A DNA stretch of 64,000 bases from Merluccius polli (taxonomy: Eukaryota; Chordata; Actinopteri; Gadiformes; Merlucciidae). The notes under the pieces were generated by a model that saw only the letters and a list, made by a program, of their open reading frames with translations, had not been told where the DNA came from and did not search any database. How positions within the stretch are numbered: position 1 is the first letter of the stretch; each line of letters opens with the position of its first letter. The stretch covers positions 153,445 through 217,444 of the forward strand of contig JAOPHQ010002303.1 of the NCBI GenBank assembly GCA_030340625.1, in the 5' to 3' direction. A program made the position numbers and the translations under genes. This document shows, one piece after another, positions 31,070 to 43,423 of this stretch.

Positions 31070-31943
31070 GGCTGTCCAGTTTGTATTCGAGCTTCAACCA
31101 TCAAACTGTTTAACAGATGTTGATGGCAGCAGTGTTGTGTGGTTGTGCATCAAGGCAAAGTAAGGTTTATTGTTTTGGTCTAATCATTTAAAATCTATGG
31201 GCCAAGCATGCCATCCATTGGCTGCCATATCAGCGTTGCCAAGCGGTGCCACCACATTTCTTGAAGGTCTGAAATATCTGTGGAGAGATTTAAGAAACAG
31301 CAGTTATTAAATTAAGCATATTAAAGACTGTGTAAACAAAATTCTGAGATTTGTTTCTAAACACATTACACACATTAGAAAGTCATTGCTGAAAACATGT
31401 GAAAAGACTGCATAACCATTTAATGTTGAATTGTGGAGTTAGACTGTTTTTCTATTTTTCACCATTTATGGGCGGGGTTTAAAGGATTTCAAGTAGTTGA
31501 ATTAAAGTTTCAATTTTAGTGTTGGCCACATTTATATGTTAATTAATTAATTTTCTATCATCCGAATACATGCATAGTCGTGACAGCAAGGCCTGGATCT
31601 AGCACTACCAACAACAGGAGTAGAGACCATGGGTGGGGGACCAGACTGGACCTTCACCCTCTCCCTGGACATATTATATCATAAAATGTTTGGTTGAATG
31701 CAATTGGTTGCCTTGTATATTCTGTACTATTGACCAAACTTCGTTCTTGACTTAAATTGAGCAGCTGCTGGCATGATTGATATTTAGATAACCAGAAGTG
31801 CAAAAGAAGCAGTGAAGTGCAGTGTAATGTACATATTATATGTATAATATATAAATAGAATAAACAGTAAGGGTGGGTATGAATGTGCGATACAGTATTA
31901 ACAGAATAAGCAGTATGAACAGAGTGGTATGAGTACACTAAGA

Positions 31944-32673
31944 CAGTGTTTCCCAAACTTTTCTTCTGGGGACCCACTTTTTGAAAATGACAAACCACCG
32001 CGACCCAATTCACGTTAAGGCATCGTGAGAAGAGTATAATTGCACATAAATGTACGTTCCTGAACCTTATCACTGCCATTTCCCCATCACTTTATGCTAG
32101 GACTATTGTATTATAGACCTATTGAATGGATGAACCACACATTTCAAAGAGACATTTCTTTAATAACTTCATGTTTTGCACTTATTATTGATTAATGCAT
32201 TTAAGTGAGTTAACAGGCTCAACTTTTAATGAGTAAACCAATATTGGCCTACACATTTCAAATATAACTTTATAAATTACATCAAACAAATGCATTTAGT
32301 TTAACAGGCTCTCCTTTTTTTCATATCATTAGTACAACAACCATAATTTATTCTATAGCAGCCTTTTATATTAGATTCATCATATAATAATTATCCGAGC
32401 ACATTTAATATCAAAAACAGGCTCATTTATTTTTATTGACTCGACAATTTTTGAAATTCGTTTGGTATGGATGTGAGCCCGCGAGATTTAGGCTGAACGT
32501 GAGAGGGCAGCTGCAGCTTAATGCCAATGGGTAGAAACGGCAACACCCCCATGTGGACAAAGTATGTACTGCAGATGAAAATAATCTTAAGATTTTGCAG
32601 AGGTATTTGGCGACCCAATTAAAATCCTGTGCAACCCACCTGTGGGTCCCGACCCAGGCTTTGGGAAACACTG
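31944..32673. mobile_element. hAT MITE (CAGTGTTTCCC termini) with 8-bp TSD
   Basis: It starts CAGTGTTTCCCAAAC and ends CTTTGGGAAACACTG, flanked by CACTAAGA at 31936-31943 and 32674-32681. The paralogous flank of receptor copy 1 has the uninterrupted site near 14332-14341. Both ends carry the word CGACCCAATT and GGGACCCAC/GTGGGTCCC. No transposase is encoded. Confidence 0.92.
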
Positions 32674-32689
32674 CACTAAGATACATACA

Positions 32690-33264
32690 GTATGAACCAC
32701 TGGTGGACTCAGAGGGTGGGAGGGGGGGGCAGGGCAACCACACCCCATGGTTGAAAAACTGAAAGTCCCCTCTAGATTAGCGAAAATTAGAGTAAGTCCC
32801 CTATTGGCTGCCCTTCATATGGGAAAAATATGCAATAAATTATGACGATGTGCCCTCTGGAGCGAGACAATTCGATGTATGTTAATGAGGGCCCTTCTAG
32901 TGGAGAACATGTGATGCGGTGCCCTATAAGGGGCCCTTACAATGGTCTAAACTTGACGTTCCCTATGGGGGCCCTTCCAGTGGAAAAGGGTGCCGTTATG
33001 AAGTGTCCTCTATGCCGCCCCTACATCACAGTGTCCCAAAGGGTGATGCCCTTTCCAGTAGAGAAAGTGGGATGCATTGCTGTGAGAAAACATGATGAAT
33101 GCCCAAATAGGTTCTAATCCCCTCTAATGGAGAAGTGCCCCTCCAGTGGATAACATGTGATGCTGTGAGAGGCAGCGCTTTGAAACGTTGGGTCCAAAGC
33201 TGCAACAATGAGGAGATAAGGATAAAGGTAAGTCCTCAACTTATATAAATACACTAAATATGAA
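32690..33264. repeat. Degenerate repeat of GTGCCCTNTAGGGGGCCCTT-like words
   Basis: Words such as GAGGGCCCTTCTAGTGGAG, GGGGCCCTTACAATGG and GGGGCCCTTCCAGTGG recur at irregular 40-60 base spacing. An old, decayed minisatellite; the short open frames are not credible genes. Confidence 0.5.
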
Positions 33265-33265
33265 T

Positions 33266-33885
33266 ACACTACTGTCTATAGTGTTTATATCTGGTCTATA
33301 GTGTTTATATCTGATCTATAGTGTTTATATCTGGTCTATAGTGTTTATATCTGATCTACAGTGTTTATATCTGATCTATAGTGTTTATATCTGATCTATA
33401 GTGTTTATATCTGGTCTATAGTGTTTATATCTGGTCTATAGTGTTTATACCTGGTCTATAGTGTTTATATCTGATCTATAGTGTTGATATCTTATCTATA
33501 GTGTTTATATCTGATCTATAGTGTTTATATCTGATCTATAGCGTTTATATCTGGTCTATAGTGTTTATACCTGGTCTATAGTGTTAATATCTGATCTATA
33601 GTGTATATATCTGGTCTATAGTGTTAATATCTGGTCTATAGTGTTAATATCTGATCTATAGTGTTTAAATCTGATCTATAGTGTTTATATCTGATCTATA
33701 GTGTTTATATCTGATCTATAGTGTTTATATCTGGTCTATAGTGTTTATATCTGGTCTATAGTGTTTATATCTGGTCTATAGTGTTTATATCTGATCTATA
33801 GTGTTTATATCTGATCTATAGTGTTTATATCTGATCTATAGTGTTTATATCTGGTCTATAGTGTTTATATCTGATCTATAGTGTG
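33266..33885. repeat. 20-bp minisatellite (about 31 copies)
   Basis: Tandem TCTATAGTGTTTATATCTGA units with GGT/GAT variants and a few ACC, TTAATAT and TTAAATC substitutions. Confidence 0.97.
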
Positions 33886-34095
33886 TACATTGTATTCGTA
33901 TCATACCTCGAGCTATTACTCTGCATTTCCATATTCACTTTGTGTGCATGTTTGTGTGAATGTCTTCACATAAGGTAACATTAGGATAGGATGTGAGTCA
34001 TTATGACCATAGAAGCATGAGAACAATATGAATGCATACTGTGTACATGAATACATTTACAGTATGTATGCATTCATATGTTTCCTAAGTGTTCA

Positions 34096-34795
34096 CTACG
34101 TTATGGGAACAGTCCCCCTTCCCTCCACAATCAAACAGGAAAACCCATTAATGCGAAGTTGTTTTTAATGAGTTCCCCTTCCTCAGCTCATAAAGCAGAA
34201 AAGTAAAAGCTGACATCAAAGTTACTCCAGACTATTTCTGCTCCCTCTTTAAACCATACTTCACGCCAGGTAACTAATGCTGACTGCTGTTACAGTCCAT
34301 GACATTTACCAACCAGTTACACTTTTCTTGATGTGGAAAATTATATTTTAATGAGACAAACCCTGCCAGGAACATTCAGATTGAAACAGACACATTTTAA
34401 AACTTCATTTCCTCCCATACAACTTGATTTGACTCTATTTAGGTTGGACCAACAAATCCTCAATTTTGCAGTCACACGGATGGGATACACAGTCAGACGT
34501 GTTGCTATGGTGATGTCGTAGTGTGAAGTGTGTGAAGAAGCTACATGCATGAGGAAGCTACGTAACATCTGGTTGGAAACTCCGGAGGACGGCAAAAAGT
34601 TATAACGATATATAAAAAGTTAAAATATATATATCTGTCTTTTATTGTGGTGTCTTTTGTCTTGACTGACCTGAACAAAATGAATTTCCCTTGGGGACAA
34701 TAACGAACATCTAATCTAATCTAAATCTGCTTCCGCAAGAGACTCAAGACTCACCTGTTCAGAGTCCACCTGGACACGCCCAGCCTCATTCCTCT

Positions 34796-34829
<34 letters not shown>

Positions 34830-35797
34830 CAATACTAATAATAAAAGTATTTCCGCCCTCAGCGCTGCTGTATGCTAGCTATGGGCTAACTTAGCTACTA
34901 GGCTAGCTATGGGCTAACTTAGCTACTGGGGATTGAAAGTCGTTGTAGTGAAATCCTTACTCCACTGATAGCGGTCTGCTGTTGCACTGTCTCCTAACTA
35001 ATGTACTTATTGTAAGTCGCAAGTTGGACAAACGCGTCTGCTAAATGCCCGAAATGTCTAAAACATAACATCATAACTGTTACATTGGTAATGAAGACGC
35101 GTACTGCTTAGAAAGATAAACTAATACTTTACCTGCTGGTCCAGCGATGGTAATGAAGTGAAGCCCAGAGATCATCGATTAAACCAAACAACCAACGGGT
35201 GACATTAATAAAAACGAGCTTATTGTTATCTTATTATCTATAAATAACGTCCTTCCCACTGTAACCTCGACGCGACACTAATATCTTGCTGCTGGTAGAC
35301 TTAAAAACTTAGGTTTCGTTTTCAGGCGTCTCGTGACTCCTCCCCCCGTCTCCCCCCGTCTCCTCCTCGTTTTCATTTTGAGAGCGAATTGCCCGCCCCA
35401 CAATATGAATATATTTTGATTATGACTCATATTTTGTTGGTAACCGTTCAAGGGCGTGCTTTACCAAATACATTTGGTGGTGCTGTGGTTTATTATAAGC
35501 TGCCGCTCAGCAGTGTAATATTCAGTTGTCAATACCTTTTTCACATCACACTGATAAACCTTTGCTGACAAAATGGCGCGTATCTGGACATGTTGTTGTG
35601 TTGTTTATTTGGTCGTCATGTCACTGTTCCTGTTGCTCATCCTCTAGTGGAGGGAGAGCGGACGACTGTTGGTTTGACTTCAGTGGAGAGGTCACTCCAC
35701 AGAGTCGTGGGATTGCACCATCACTGCACAATGGATGCATTAGTTATATACAGTTTCAGCACCCCAACTCAAAACACCTTCCTGCAGCCCTGGGAGT
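34096..35797. repeat. Upstream-flank segment, copy D (5' of receptor copy 2)
   Basis: Near-identical to 14537-16380, with the uninterrupted hAT target, only two GCTAGCTATGGGCTAACTTA repeats, and a 30-base poly-C tract at 34797-34826 where copy B has C14 followed by (CA)n. It includes the duplicate 24-codon hydrophobic ORF at 35573-35647. Confidence 0.85.
35573..35647 (+). CDS. Small hydrophobic ORF, paralogue of 16157-16231
   Basis: Same 24-codon signal-peptide-like frame as in copy B. The sequence around it is duplicated, so conservation may be passive. No homologue recognised. Confidence 0.2.
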   Translation: MARIWTCCCVVYLVVMSLFLLLIL

Positions 35798-36660
35798 ACA
35801 TAACAATCACCATCTATGACATAATATCATGACATAACAATCACCATCTATGACATAATATCATGACATAACAATCACCATCTATGACATAATATCATGA
35901 CATAACAATCACCATCTATGACATAATATCATGACATAACAATCACCATCTATGACATAATATCATGACATAACAATCACCATCTATGGCATAATATCAT
36001 GACATAACAATCACCATCTATGACATAATATCATGACATAACAATCACCATCTATGGCATAATATCATGACATAACAATCACCATCTATGACATAATATC
36101 ATGACATAACAATCATCATCCATAACATAATATCATGACATAACAATCACCATCTATGGCATAATATCATGACATAACAATCATCATCTATGACATAATA
36201 TCATGACATAACAATCACCATCTATGACATAATATCATGACATAACAATCATCATCTATGACATAATATCATGACATAACAATCACCATCTATGACATAA
36301 TATCATGACATAACAATCACCATCTATGACATAATATCATGACATAACAATCATCATCTATGACATAATATCATGACATTACATTTAGCAGACGCTTTTA
36401 TCCAAAGCGACTTACAATTGAGGAAGACAATCAAGTTTCAGTAACATAAGATTTGACATGGTTACTATAGAACATTAAAGACAAAGGCGATTCAACTTCA
36501 ATAGCATAAGAGTGATCAACATAGCTTCAATAACAGTGAACAGAGTGAACAGAGTGACATAATGACATAACAATCACCATCTATGACATAATATCATGAC
36601 ATAACAATCATCATCTATGACATAATATCACAACATAACAATCATCATCTATGACAATCT
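35798..36660. repeat. 34-bp minisatellite, array 2, interrupted by a SINE-like piece
   Basis: Same unit as array 1; about 17 copies to 36380, then an insertion to about 36545, then further copies to about 36655. Confidence 0.95.
36378..36545 (-). mobile_element. L2/V-SINE-type tail insertion
   Basis: ACATTTAGCAGACGCTTTTA followed by TCCAAAGCGACTTAC is the reverse complement of the common fish L2/V-SINE 3' tail. It interrupts the 34-bp array, and the array resumes at GACATAATGACATAAC. The rest (36425-36545) is not identified. Confidence 0.65.
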
Positions 36661-36689
36661 CATAACGCAAGCCACTTAGACTGCAACAT

Positions 36690-37895
36690 GTAACCATGAT
36701 ACATGTTAGTTTAATGTAACCATGATACATGTTAGTTTAATGTTACCGTGATACATGTTAGTTTAATGTAACCATGATACATGTTAGTTTAATGTAACCA
36801 TGATACATGTTAGTTTAATGTAACCATGATACATGTTAGTTTAATGTCACCATGATACATGTAAGTTTAATGTAACCATGATACATGTTAGTTTAATGTA
36901 ACCATGATACATGTTAGTTTAATGTCACCATGATACATGTTAGTTTAATGTAACCATGATACATGTTAGTTGAATGTAGCCATGATACATGTTAGTTTAA
37001 TGTAACCATGATACATGTTAGTTTAATGTCACCATGATACATGTTAGTTTAATGTAACCATGATACATGTTAGTTTAATGTAACCATGATACATGTTAGT
37101 TTAATGTAACCATGATACATGTTAGTTTAATGTAGCCATGATACATGTTAGTTGAATGTAGCCATGATACATGTTAGTTTAATGTAGCCATGATACATGT
37201 TAGTTTAATGTAACCATGATACATGTTAGTTTAATGTAGCCATGATACATGTTAGTTTAATGTAACTATGATACATGTTAGTTTAATGTAGCCATGATAC
37301 ATGTTAGTTTAATGTCACCATGATACATGTTAGTTTAATGTAACCATGATACATGTTAGTTTAATGTAACCATGATACATGTTAGTTTAATGTCACCATG
37401 ATACATGTTAGTTTAATGTAACCATGATACATGTTAGTTTAATGTAACCATGATACATGTTAGTTTAATGTAACCGTGATACATGTTAGTTTAATGTAGC
37501 CATGATACATGTTAGTTTAATGTAACTATGATACATGTTAGTTTAATGTAGCCATGATACATGTTAGTTTAATGTAACCATGATACATGTTAGTTTAATG
37601 TAACCATGATACATGTTAGTTTAATGTAACCGTGATACATGTTAGTTTAATGTCACCATGATACATGTTAGTTTAATGTCACCATGATACATGTTAGTTT
37701 AATGTAACCATGATACATGATAGTTTAATGTAACCATGATACATGTTAGTTTAATGTAATCATGATACATGTTAGTTTAATGTAACCATGATACATGTTA
37801 GTTTAATGTAACCATGATACATGTTAGTTTAATGTAACCATTATACATGTTAGTTTAATGTAATCATGATACATGTTTAATGTAACCATTATACA
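36690..37895. repeat. 26-bp minisatellite array III (about 46 copies)
   Basis: Same 26-base unit as arrays I and II but without a receptor exon beside it. Many units carry GTAGCC or GTCACC variants. It ends with decayed units (ATTATAC) at 37880. Confidence 0.97.
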
Positions 37896-37907
37896 TTACA
37901 CAGACAT

Positions 37908-38160
37908 TGCATGTTCAGGTGTATAACATGGAAGATGTTCAGGTGTATAACATGTGAGATGTTCAGGTGTATAACATGTGAGATGTTCAGGTGTATAACA
38001 TGTGAGATGTTCCGGTGTATAACATGTGAGATGTTCAGGTGAATAACATGTGAGATGTTCAGGTGAATAACATGTGAGATGTTCAGGTGTATAACATGGG
38101 AGATGTTCAGGTGTATAACATGGGAGATGTTCAGGGGTATAACATGGGAGATGTTCAGTG
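37908..38160. repeat. 24-bp minisatellite (about 10 copies)
   Basis: Tandem units of GTGTATAACATGTGAGATGT plus TCAG follow directly on array III. The unit is eight codons, so a minus-strand frame repeats SHVIHLNI; no gene is inferred. Confidence 0.93.
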
Positions 38161-39152
38161 GCTCATTGAAATGCAATACCACACATAATGAAATGCAATA
38201 CATATCTGCCTTTGCTTTTCGCATTTATCACGCCATAATTAAAAGCAAAACACAAATTGCATTTCATTGTGTGTTCTGTCATAATGAAATACAATAGGAG
38301 GTGTATTGTTGTATTGTTGTATTGTTGTTCAACCTCAGTGGGCCGTTTTCGTGCCACAATTAAATGTAATCCATCCCACTGCATTTCTCTCTGTGACCAG
38401 GGGGTGTCGCTCGAATCAAACCAATGCATCGGTTAGTAGATTGGAAGTGTTGCAGGAATGGCCCCTGTGATTCCACAGCCTGCATCCCTCGAAGTCTTTA
38501 CTTTTCTTTCTTTTCATAATTGAGCTAGAAAGTTTATCAAGAATAAAACGTGCCCATCCACGAGTCAATCCATACAGGGAATTGTTTTGTGTACATTATT
38601 TTATTCTGGCCCACTTTTTAATTTTGTATATGTATTGAATCTGTTGGAGAAAGCGCCACCTATCAGCATGGAGGCTCATGCATTCTCACTCTAACTTTAA
38701 TTGCATTACGCCTACATTCATTTAATACAAATACATCAATTATTTTTCTTATTAACTTATGTAAATAACGTTGTCTTAATTCAAGAGCAGCACCAAGGTG
38801 TGTTTGGCCTACCAAACATTAAACTGAAATATGCAGAATTTCAGACTAGAGCGAACCTCAGCTTTGCCTCAATAGGACTGAATTATCGGTAGCAATCATA
38901 AAGAATTTATCACTCATATAGCCGGTCCATATAACCCTGTCGTAAAAATTAAGCACACCACCACAGTTTAATGCACGCTTTAATGCAAATTAACGTAGGC
39001 TATGTGTGATTTATTGATGAGCCTCATGTGACTCACGACCAACAGCAGGATGTCCATACATGGTTTTACTTTTAAATGTAAAGTTGAATGAAGTGACATC
39101 ATGTGTGTGAGTGAATGAACGCTAGACAACACCCATTGGCTACCATTGGCTT
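38161..39152. other. Intergenic, no gene recognised
   Basis: Contains an AT-rich repeat-like part (38165-38400, recurring AATGCAAT/CATTTCATT words in both orientations) and single-copy-looking sequence downstream of the C1q-like gene. Confidence 0.4.
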
Positions 39153-40120
39153 TTACATTGGGAAGAGAAGGAAACCACTGAAAATGTTGAAGTTATTGGA
39201 ATTGAAATCGAAGAGTGCATAATACGGAGGGAGCCTCAGGGAAACCACGTCGCCCCTGTACAGCTCCAGGACCACTCCGTTAGAAACGTGCTCATGGTCA
39301 TCATGGTGGTTCCAGGAGTAATTGTGGAGTATTTTCTGGTGGTTCTTGTACAAGGTCACCCCCATGTGGGTGCCTCTACGGCCATCCATAGCATTGAATC
39401 TGAAGAAGTAGGCACCTGCTACAGGTGCTGTGAAGAAACCTGGTGCAGGAAAACAAGTGAGTATTTTATCTATGCAGCTATAGCCAAAAAAACTTCATGA
39501 ACATATATTTTTTGGCCCTACTCCATTTTTAAGTGACACTTCCAAACACATTGTTCCATACCTGTGATGGTGCTGTAGGCGCCACCGATGTTTGTTAAAA
39601 CCTTTGGGTATACGATTGTAGTTTCTGAATTGTAGGGCCCCACTCTCCCATTCACACCGACAGAAAAGGCAACTCTTTGGCCGTCTGTGAATATGTAGAG
39701 CAGGGGAAATGTTATGGCAAACAATCATTCTGCCATAATGTCTGTTAAAGGGACTTGGACTCACCGATCTTCTCTTTGATGATCTGCTCGAGATTCATCA
39801 TACTGGCTGTCATCTTCGTCTCCATGGCAGACAATTTAGTTGTTTGGTCTGAAGTCAGAAACACATCAGTTACAACAGTCAGTTCTCAACATGCTCGTTT
39901 TATTTACAACAAAATCAAAACTACAACCCCATGACAGCGCTGCGTTACCTGACAAAACCTTTTCCAGATCGTCGGCCTTGGCTTTGTACAGAAGCAGCTC
40001 TGACTTGGTGGTCTGCAGCTCCTTCATGACCTCTCCGATTGTCTCTCCCTCTTGGGCCTTGCTCAGTCCAGAAAGCAGCAGGACCACGGCGAAGGACAGC
40101 AGCCCCATAGCGCTCTTCAT
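39153..40120 (-). CDS. C1q-domain secreted protein (C1q-like)
   Basis: Predicted minus-strand join: 40120-39949, 39848-39765, 39684-39562, 39439-39153 (666 nt, 221 residues). All introns are GT-AG and in phase 1. Residues 1-22 form a signal peptide (LLSFAVVLLLSG). A short heptad-rich stretch follows (MKELQTTKSELLLYKAKADD; KLSAMETKMTASMMNLEQII). The globular C1q domain runs from VAFSVGVNG through GFFTAPVAGAYFFRF to the terminal SGFLLFPM. There is no collagen Gly-X-Y repeat, so it belongs with the short teleost C1q-like/cerebellin-type proteins that trimerise and are secreted; many act in innate recognition. TNF and C1q domains share a fold, but no functional link to the nearby receptors is implied. 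Complete, with no breaks seen. Confidence 0.92.
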
Positions 40121-40192
40121 ACTGTCTCTTCAGGAGATGTTTTCTAATTAAGTTAGGCGGTGGTGGACACAGACTGGCTCCTGGTTCCTTGT

Positions 40193-40203
40193 CTTTATAT
40201 ACT
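40193..40203 (-). promoter_or_regulatory. TATA box of the C1q-like gene
   Basis: On the minus strand, AGTATATAAAG lies about 75 bases upstream of the start codon, the right range for a short 5' UTR. Confidence 0.65.
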
Positions 40204-40840
40204 CTCATTCAAGGTTGCTGTGAGAATTAGATAAGAACTCCATCTGCCTACTGCAGCAAAGGATGGCAAACACATACGCCTACGTTTGTATTTTTGCAAT
40301 TTGAATAATTTCTGTTATTTTGAATATAGTGATTGTCATCTTTTAATTTTAGCGTGTGTAATAGTAATGTGCCATGTTATTCATAAAAACATATTTAAAA
40401 AAATATTTATTTATATAATATTATTTTTAAAATATATTAACTATAACTATGCTATAATTAGATTAAAAATACAATGCAATAATGTAATGTTTGTTGTATT
40501 TAACCGTTGCCTAAGCCTGCATTCTATACAAGTATAGGTTCTAGTATTAGTAGTATAGGTAAGTATAAAACAAAACATGATGAGACAGAGTTGAGTCACC
40601 ATGTTAACCGAAGGCCTAGTTGGTACATTTCCAGAAGTCTTCTGAGCACCAGTTGCTGTCACAGCCTTGGGAAGAGCATGTGTTTCAATAACTTACATAT
40701 TAACCGGTCCCCAAGGCTGCTGATGAATGTGCTGGAGGATATCTGGAAACATTTCTCGATGAATCTCTGAGGTGGTGTAGGCTACTGTCATATTGAAGTC
40801 GCATTGGTCTTTGGAAATGTATTCTTTATTATTTAGTGGG

Positions 40841-40842
<2 letters not shown>

Positions 40843-40931
<89 letters not shown>

Positions 40932-40940
40932 TGTGTGTGT
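40843..40940. repeat. (GT)n microsatellite
   Basis: About 95 bases of GT dinucleotide with one TTT interruption. Confidence 0.95.
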
Positions 40941-40944
40941 GAGA

Positions 40945-41692
40945 GAAACAACTTGGTGTGGACTAGCCTTTAGAAGCATCTCGTCATATTTATACTGATA
41001 TTGCTATTGGTATATTTTCATACTCTGAATATCTTGTTACACTTGACTCAATTATCCTCATATTCAACCAAATGTCATCTTGAACAAATGCAACCCTTCC
41101 ACTGACAACATTACTCTGGCCAAGATGCCCGGCCAAGGAACACTTTACATGGCGATTTGCCTACATAATGCCGAGGTTGGTGAAACGTGGCATTTTGCTG
41201 TCAAAACACGGCCGTTGGGTCACTTAGTCCTGTAAGTGCTGAGAGGAGCTCAGGCAAATCGTCTGCCGGGGAAACAGGTGTGTTTACACACCCACGGTCC
41301 ATATGAGTCTCAAATGTCCACCAAAGGGAAATCCAACCAGCCACCTGTATGCTGATGGATGGTTTTATAATGGCCTTGGACTCTCAGCACTCTCTGTTGA
41401 GATGTTGTGGAAAGTCGGCTAAAGACGCATCTTAAAAGAAAACTAGGAGGGCACCCCCAGGAATACACAAGGCCATGTTTTAGGCCTATTGGGTGCAACA
41501 TATTTTATATTTTATATTTCAATTCAACAGGTTTGTGTTATGTGGTGCTGTATTGGCATACTTGGAGGATTTGGGTATCCACTTTTGAAACTACATGACA
41601 GACTTTTAGAAAGATGAACTATTTGTGAAACACTTTCAAAGCAAAACCAAAATACAATTCAAAGTAGGTAGATAAGTAGGCTACATATTATA
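40945..41692. other. Intergenic, no gene recognised
   Basis: No splice-supported exon or known repeat identified. Confidence 0.4.
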
Positions 41693-41700
41693 AACCAGAT

Positions 41701-42514
41701 CAGGGGCGGAGCCAGACTGTGTGTACATCCGGGGCTTAGACCAGAGGGGGGTCTGTGGGTTCTCCCCCAGAAAATGTTGAATTTCTAAGATGCGATTTCC
41801 TGCATTCTAGTCCATTTTAGGGTGACCTGCTGGACATTGGCAAATCCTAAATCCCTTCTAATTCATAGCCTACATTTTCAGTTGCATTATTTTGTGTGAG
41901 CGGAGGAATTATCATAGCAGCCTAGCTAGCCGATGCGGGCTATTTAGCACTAGCTTCTAGCACTACTGCTCCCGGCTAGCAGGCTAGCAGCTATGGCTAG
42001 CACTAAACACCAAAGCGTGCAATTGCTGCCATGCTAAATCAAGGTAATTTCACTGACCTGAAACATATGACAGGTCATTGGCAGGGGCTGCTGCTGCTGC
42101 TACGGTATCACTGGATGTTGGCTTTAGTAAAGAAATGTCTAATGTCCATGGGAATGTTTGTTACACACCCTGAGGCTACTTGAACAAGACTGCTGAGAGA
42201 CGTCAATGTTTAGAACACTTTTAAGAATTTAGAGTTTAGAATGCTTATGTTCTATCTGTTGGCGACTATTTATTATAGCCTACAGTCTATGGTTTTGGAA
42301 TTCTATTTTTCTTGTTGTGGTGTGTTGAAATAGTGTGAGGGAAAGTAAGGTTTTTGTTGTTGGCAATTATTTGCCCAGTAATAAGGATTAATGTAATGTA
42401 TAGGGAACATGGTGTCAGGGTTGTCATAACTTCAAAAGCTTAAAAAAGATCTGGGGCTTTTGAAGTGAGATTCGGGGCTTCAGCCCCGAAAGCCACCCTC
42501 TCGCTCCGCCCCTG
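41701..42514. mobile_element. Non-autonomous hAT element, perfect 12-bp TIR and 8-bp TSD
   Basis: Starts CAGGGGCGGAGC and ends GCTCCGCCCCTG, flanked by AACCAGAT at 41693-41700 and 42515-42522. It is 814 bases long with no transposase frame. It includes GCTAGC-rich sequence near 41920-42000. Confidence 0.92.
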
Positions 42515-42958
42515 AACCAGATCACCTTATTTTCAAATATTCTGTGGAAATTAGATTTGATGCCACATATAGCATATCCAACATTTTTTTGTTGTTGATT
42601 TATATTCTGTTCAAAGTTGTCAAACTTGAACTTGAACATTTCCCAGAGGACCAGAAATAGCCAAAAAGTCACCCATAGTCTGGCCTTGTTGACAGTTGTG
42701 TGTCGAGAGATTAATGATCGCACACCGGTCTTGACACTGTCATGGCACATTTAACTATGAGCTAATACTTTTTGGTTGAAAAAGAAAAGGCACAAATGTC
42801 CTCATGCAAATAGCTTCACATTAAATCAACATCCTGTCCGAAGATGCAAAATCCCAACGCATAGAGTTGGCACACCTCCCCCATTGTCATCTCAATCTCA
42901 TCCTCCTTGCATCCACCATCCTAGACCACTGCGAGGTATAGAGACAGAACAACACAGT

Positions 42959-43317
42959 ATGTTGAGTGCTGTAGATAAGTATTGGAGCGGGCTGCTGCTC
43001 CTCTGGACTGCGGCGGGACCAGAACCCGTTTCCCAGAGAGATGGACTCAAACTTCAGGGCGACTACTACATTTCTGGCTTTTTTCCTCTCCACGACATGG
43101 AGGGACCAAGCAGTGGCTGGCCCATCTTGGAAGACTGCAAAGAGTAAAACAATTTTTTTAGAATCATTCAGTGGATGCTTTCACCCAACATTTTCATAAA
43201 TATTTTTATGTGTGTGTGTGTGTGGCTAATTTATTGCCAGGCATCAATGAAAATATAGCTGCTTCCTCTGGCTATAGGGAACTCTTACTATGTGCATGTA
43301 AAAAATATTGTCTAAAG

Positions 43318-43355
<38 letters not shown>

Positions 43356-43378
43356 CCTCTCTCTGTCTCCCTCTCTGT

Positions 43379-43423
<45 letters not shown>

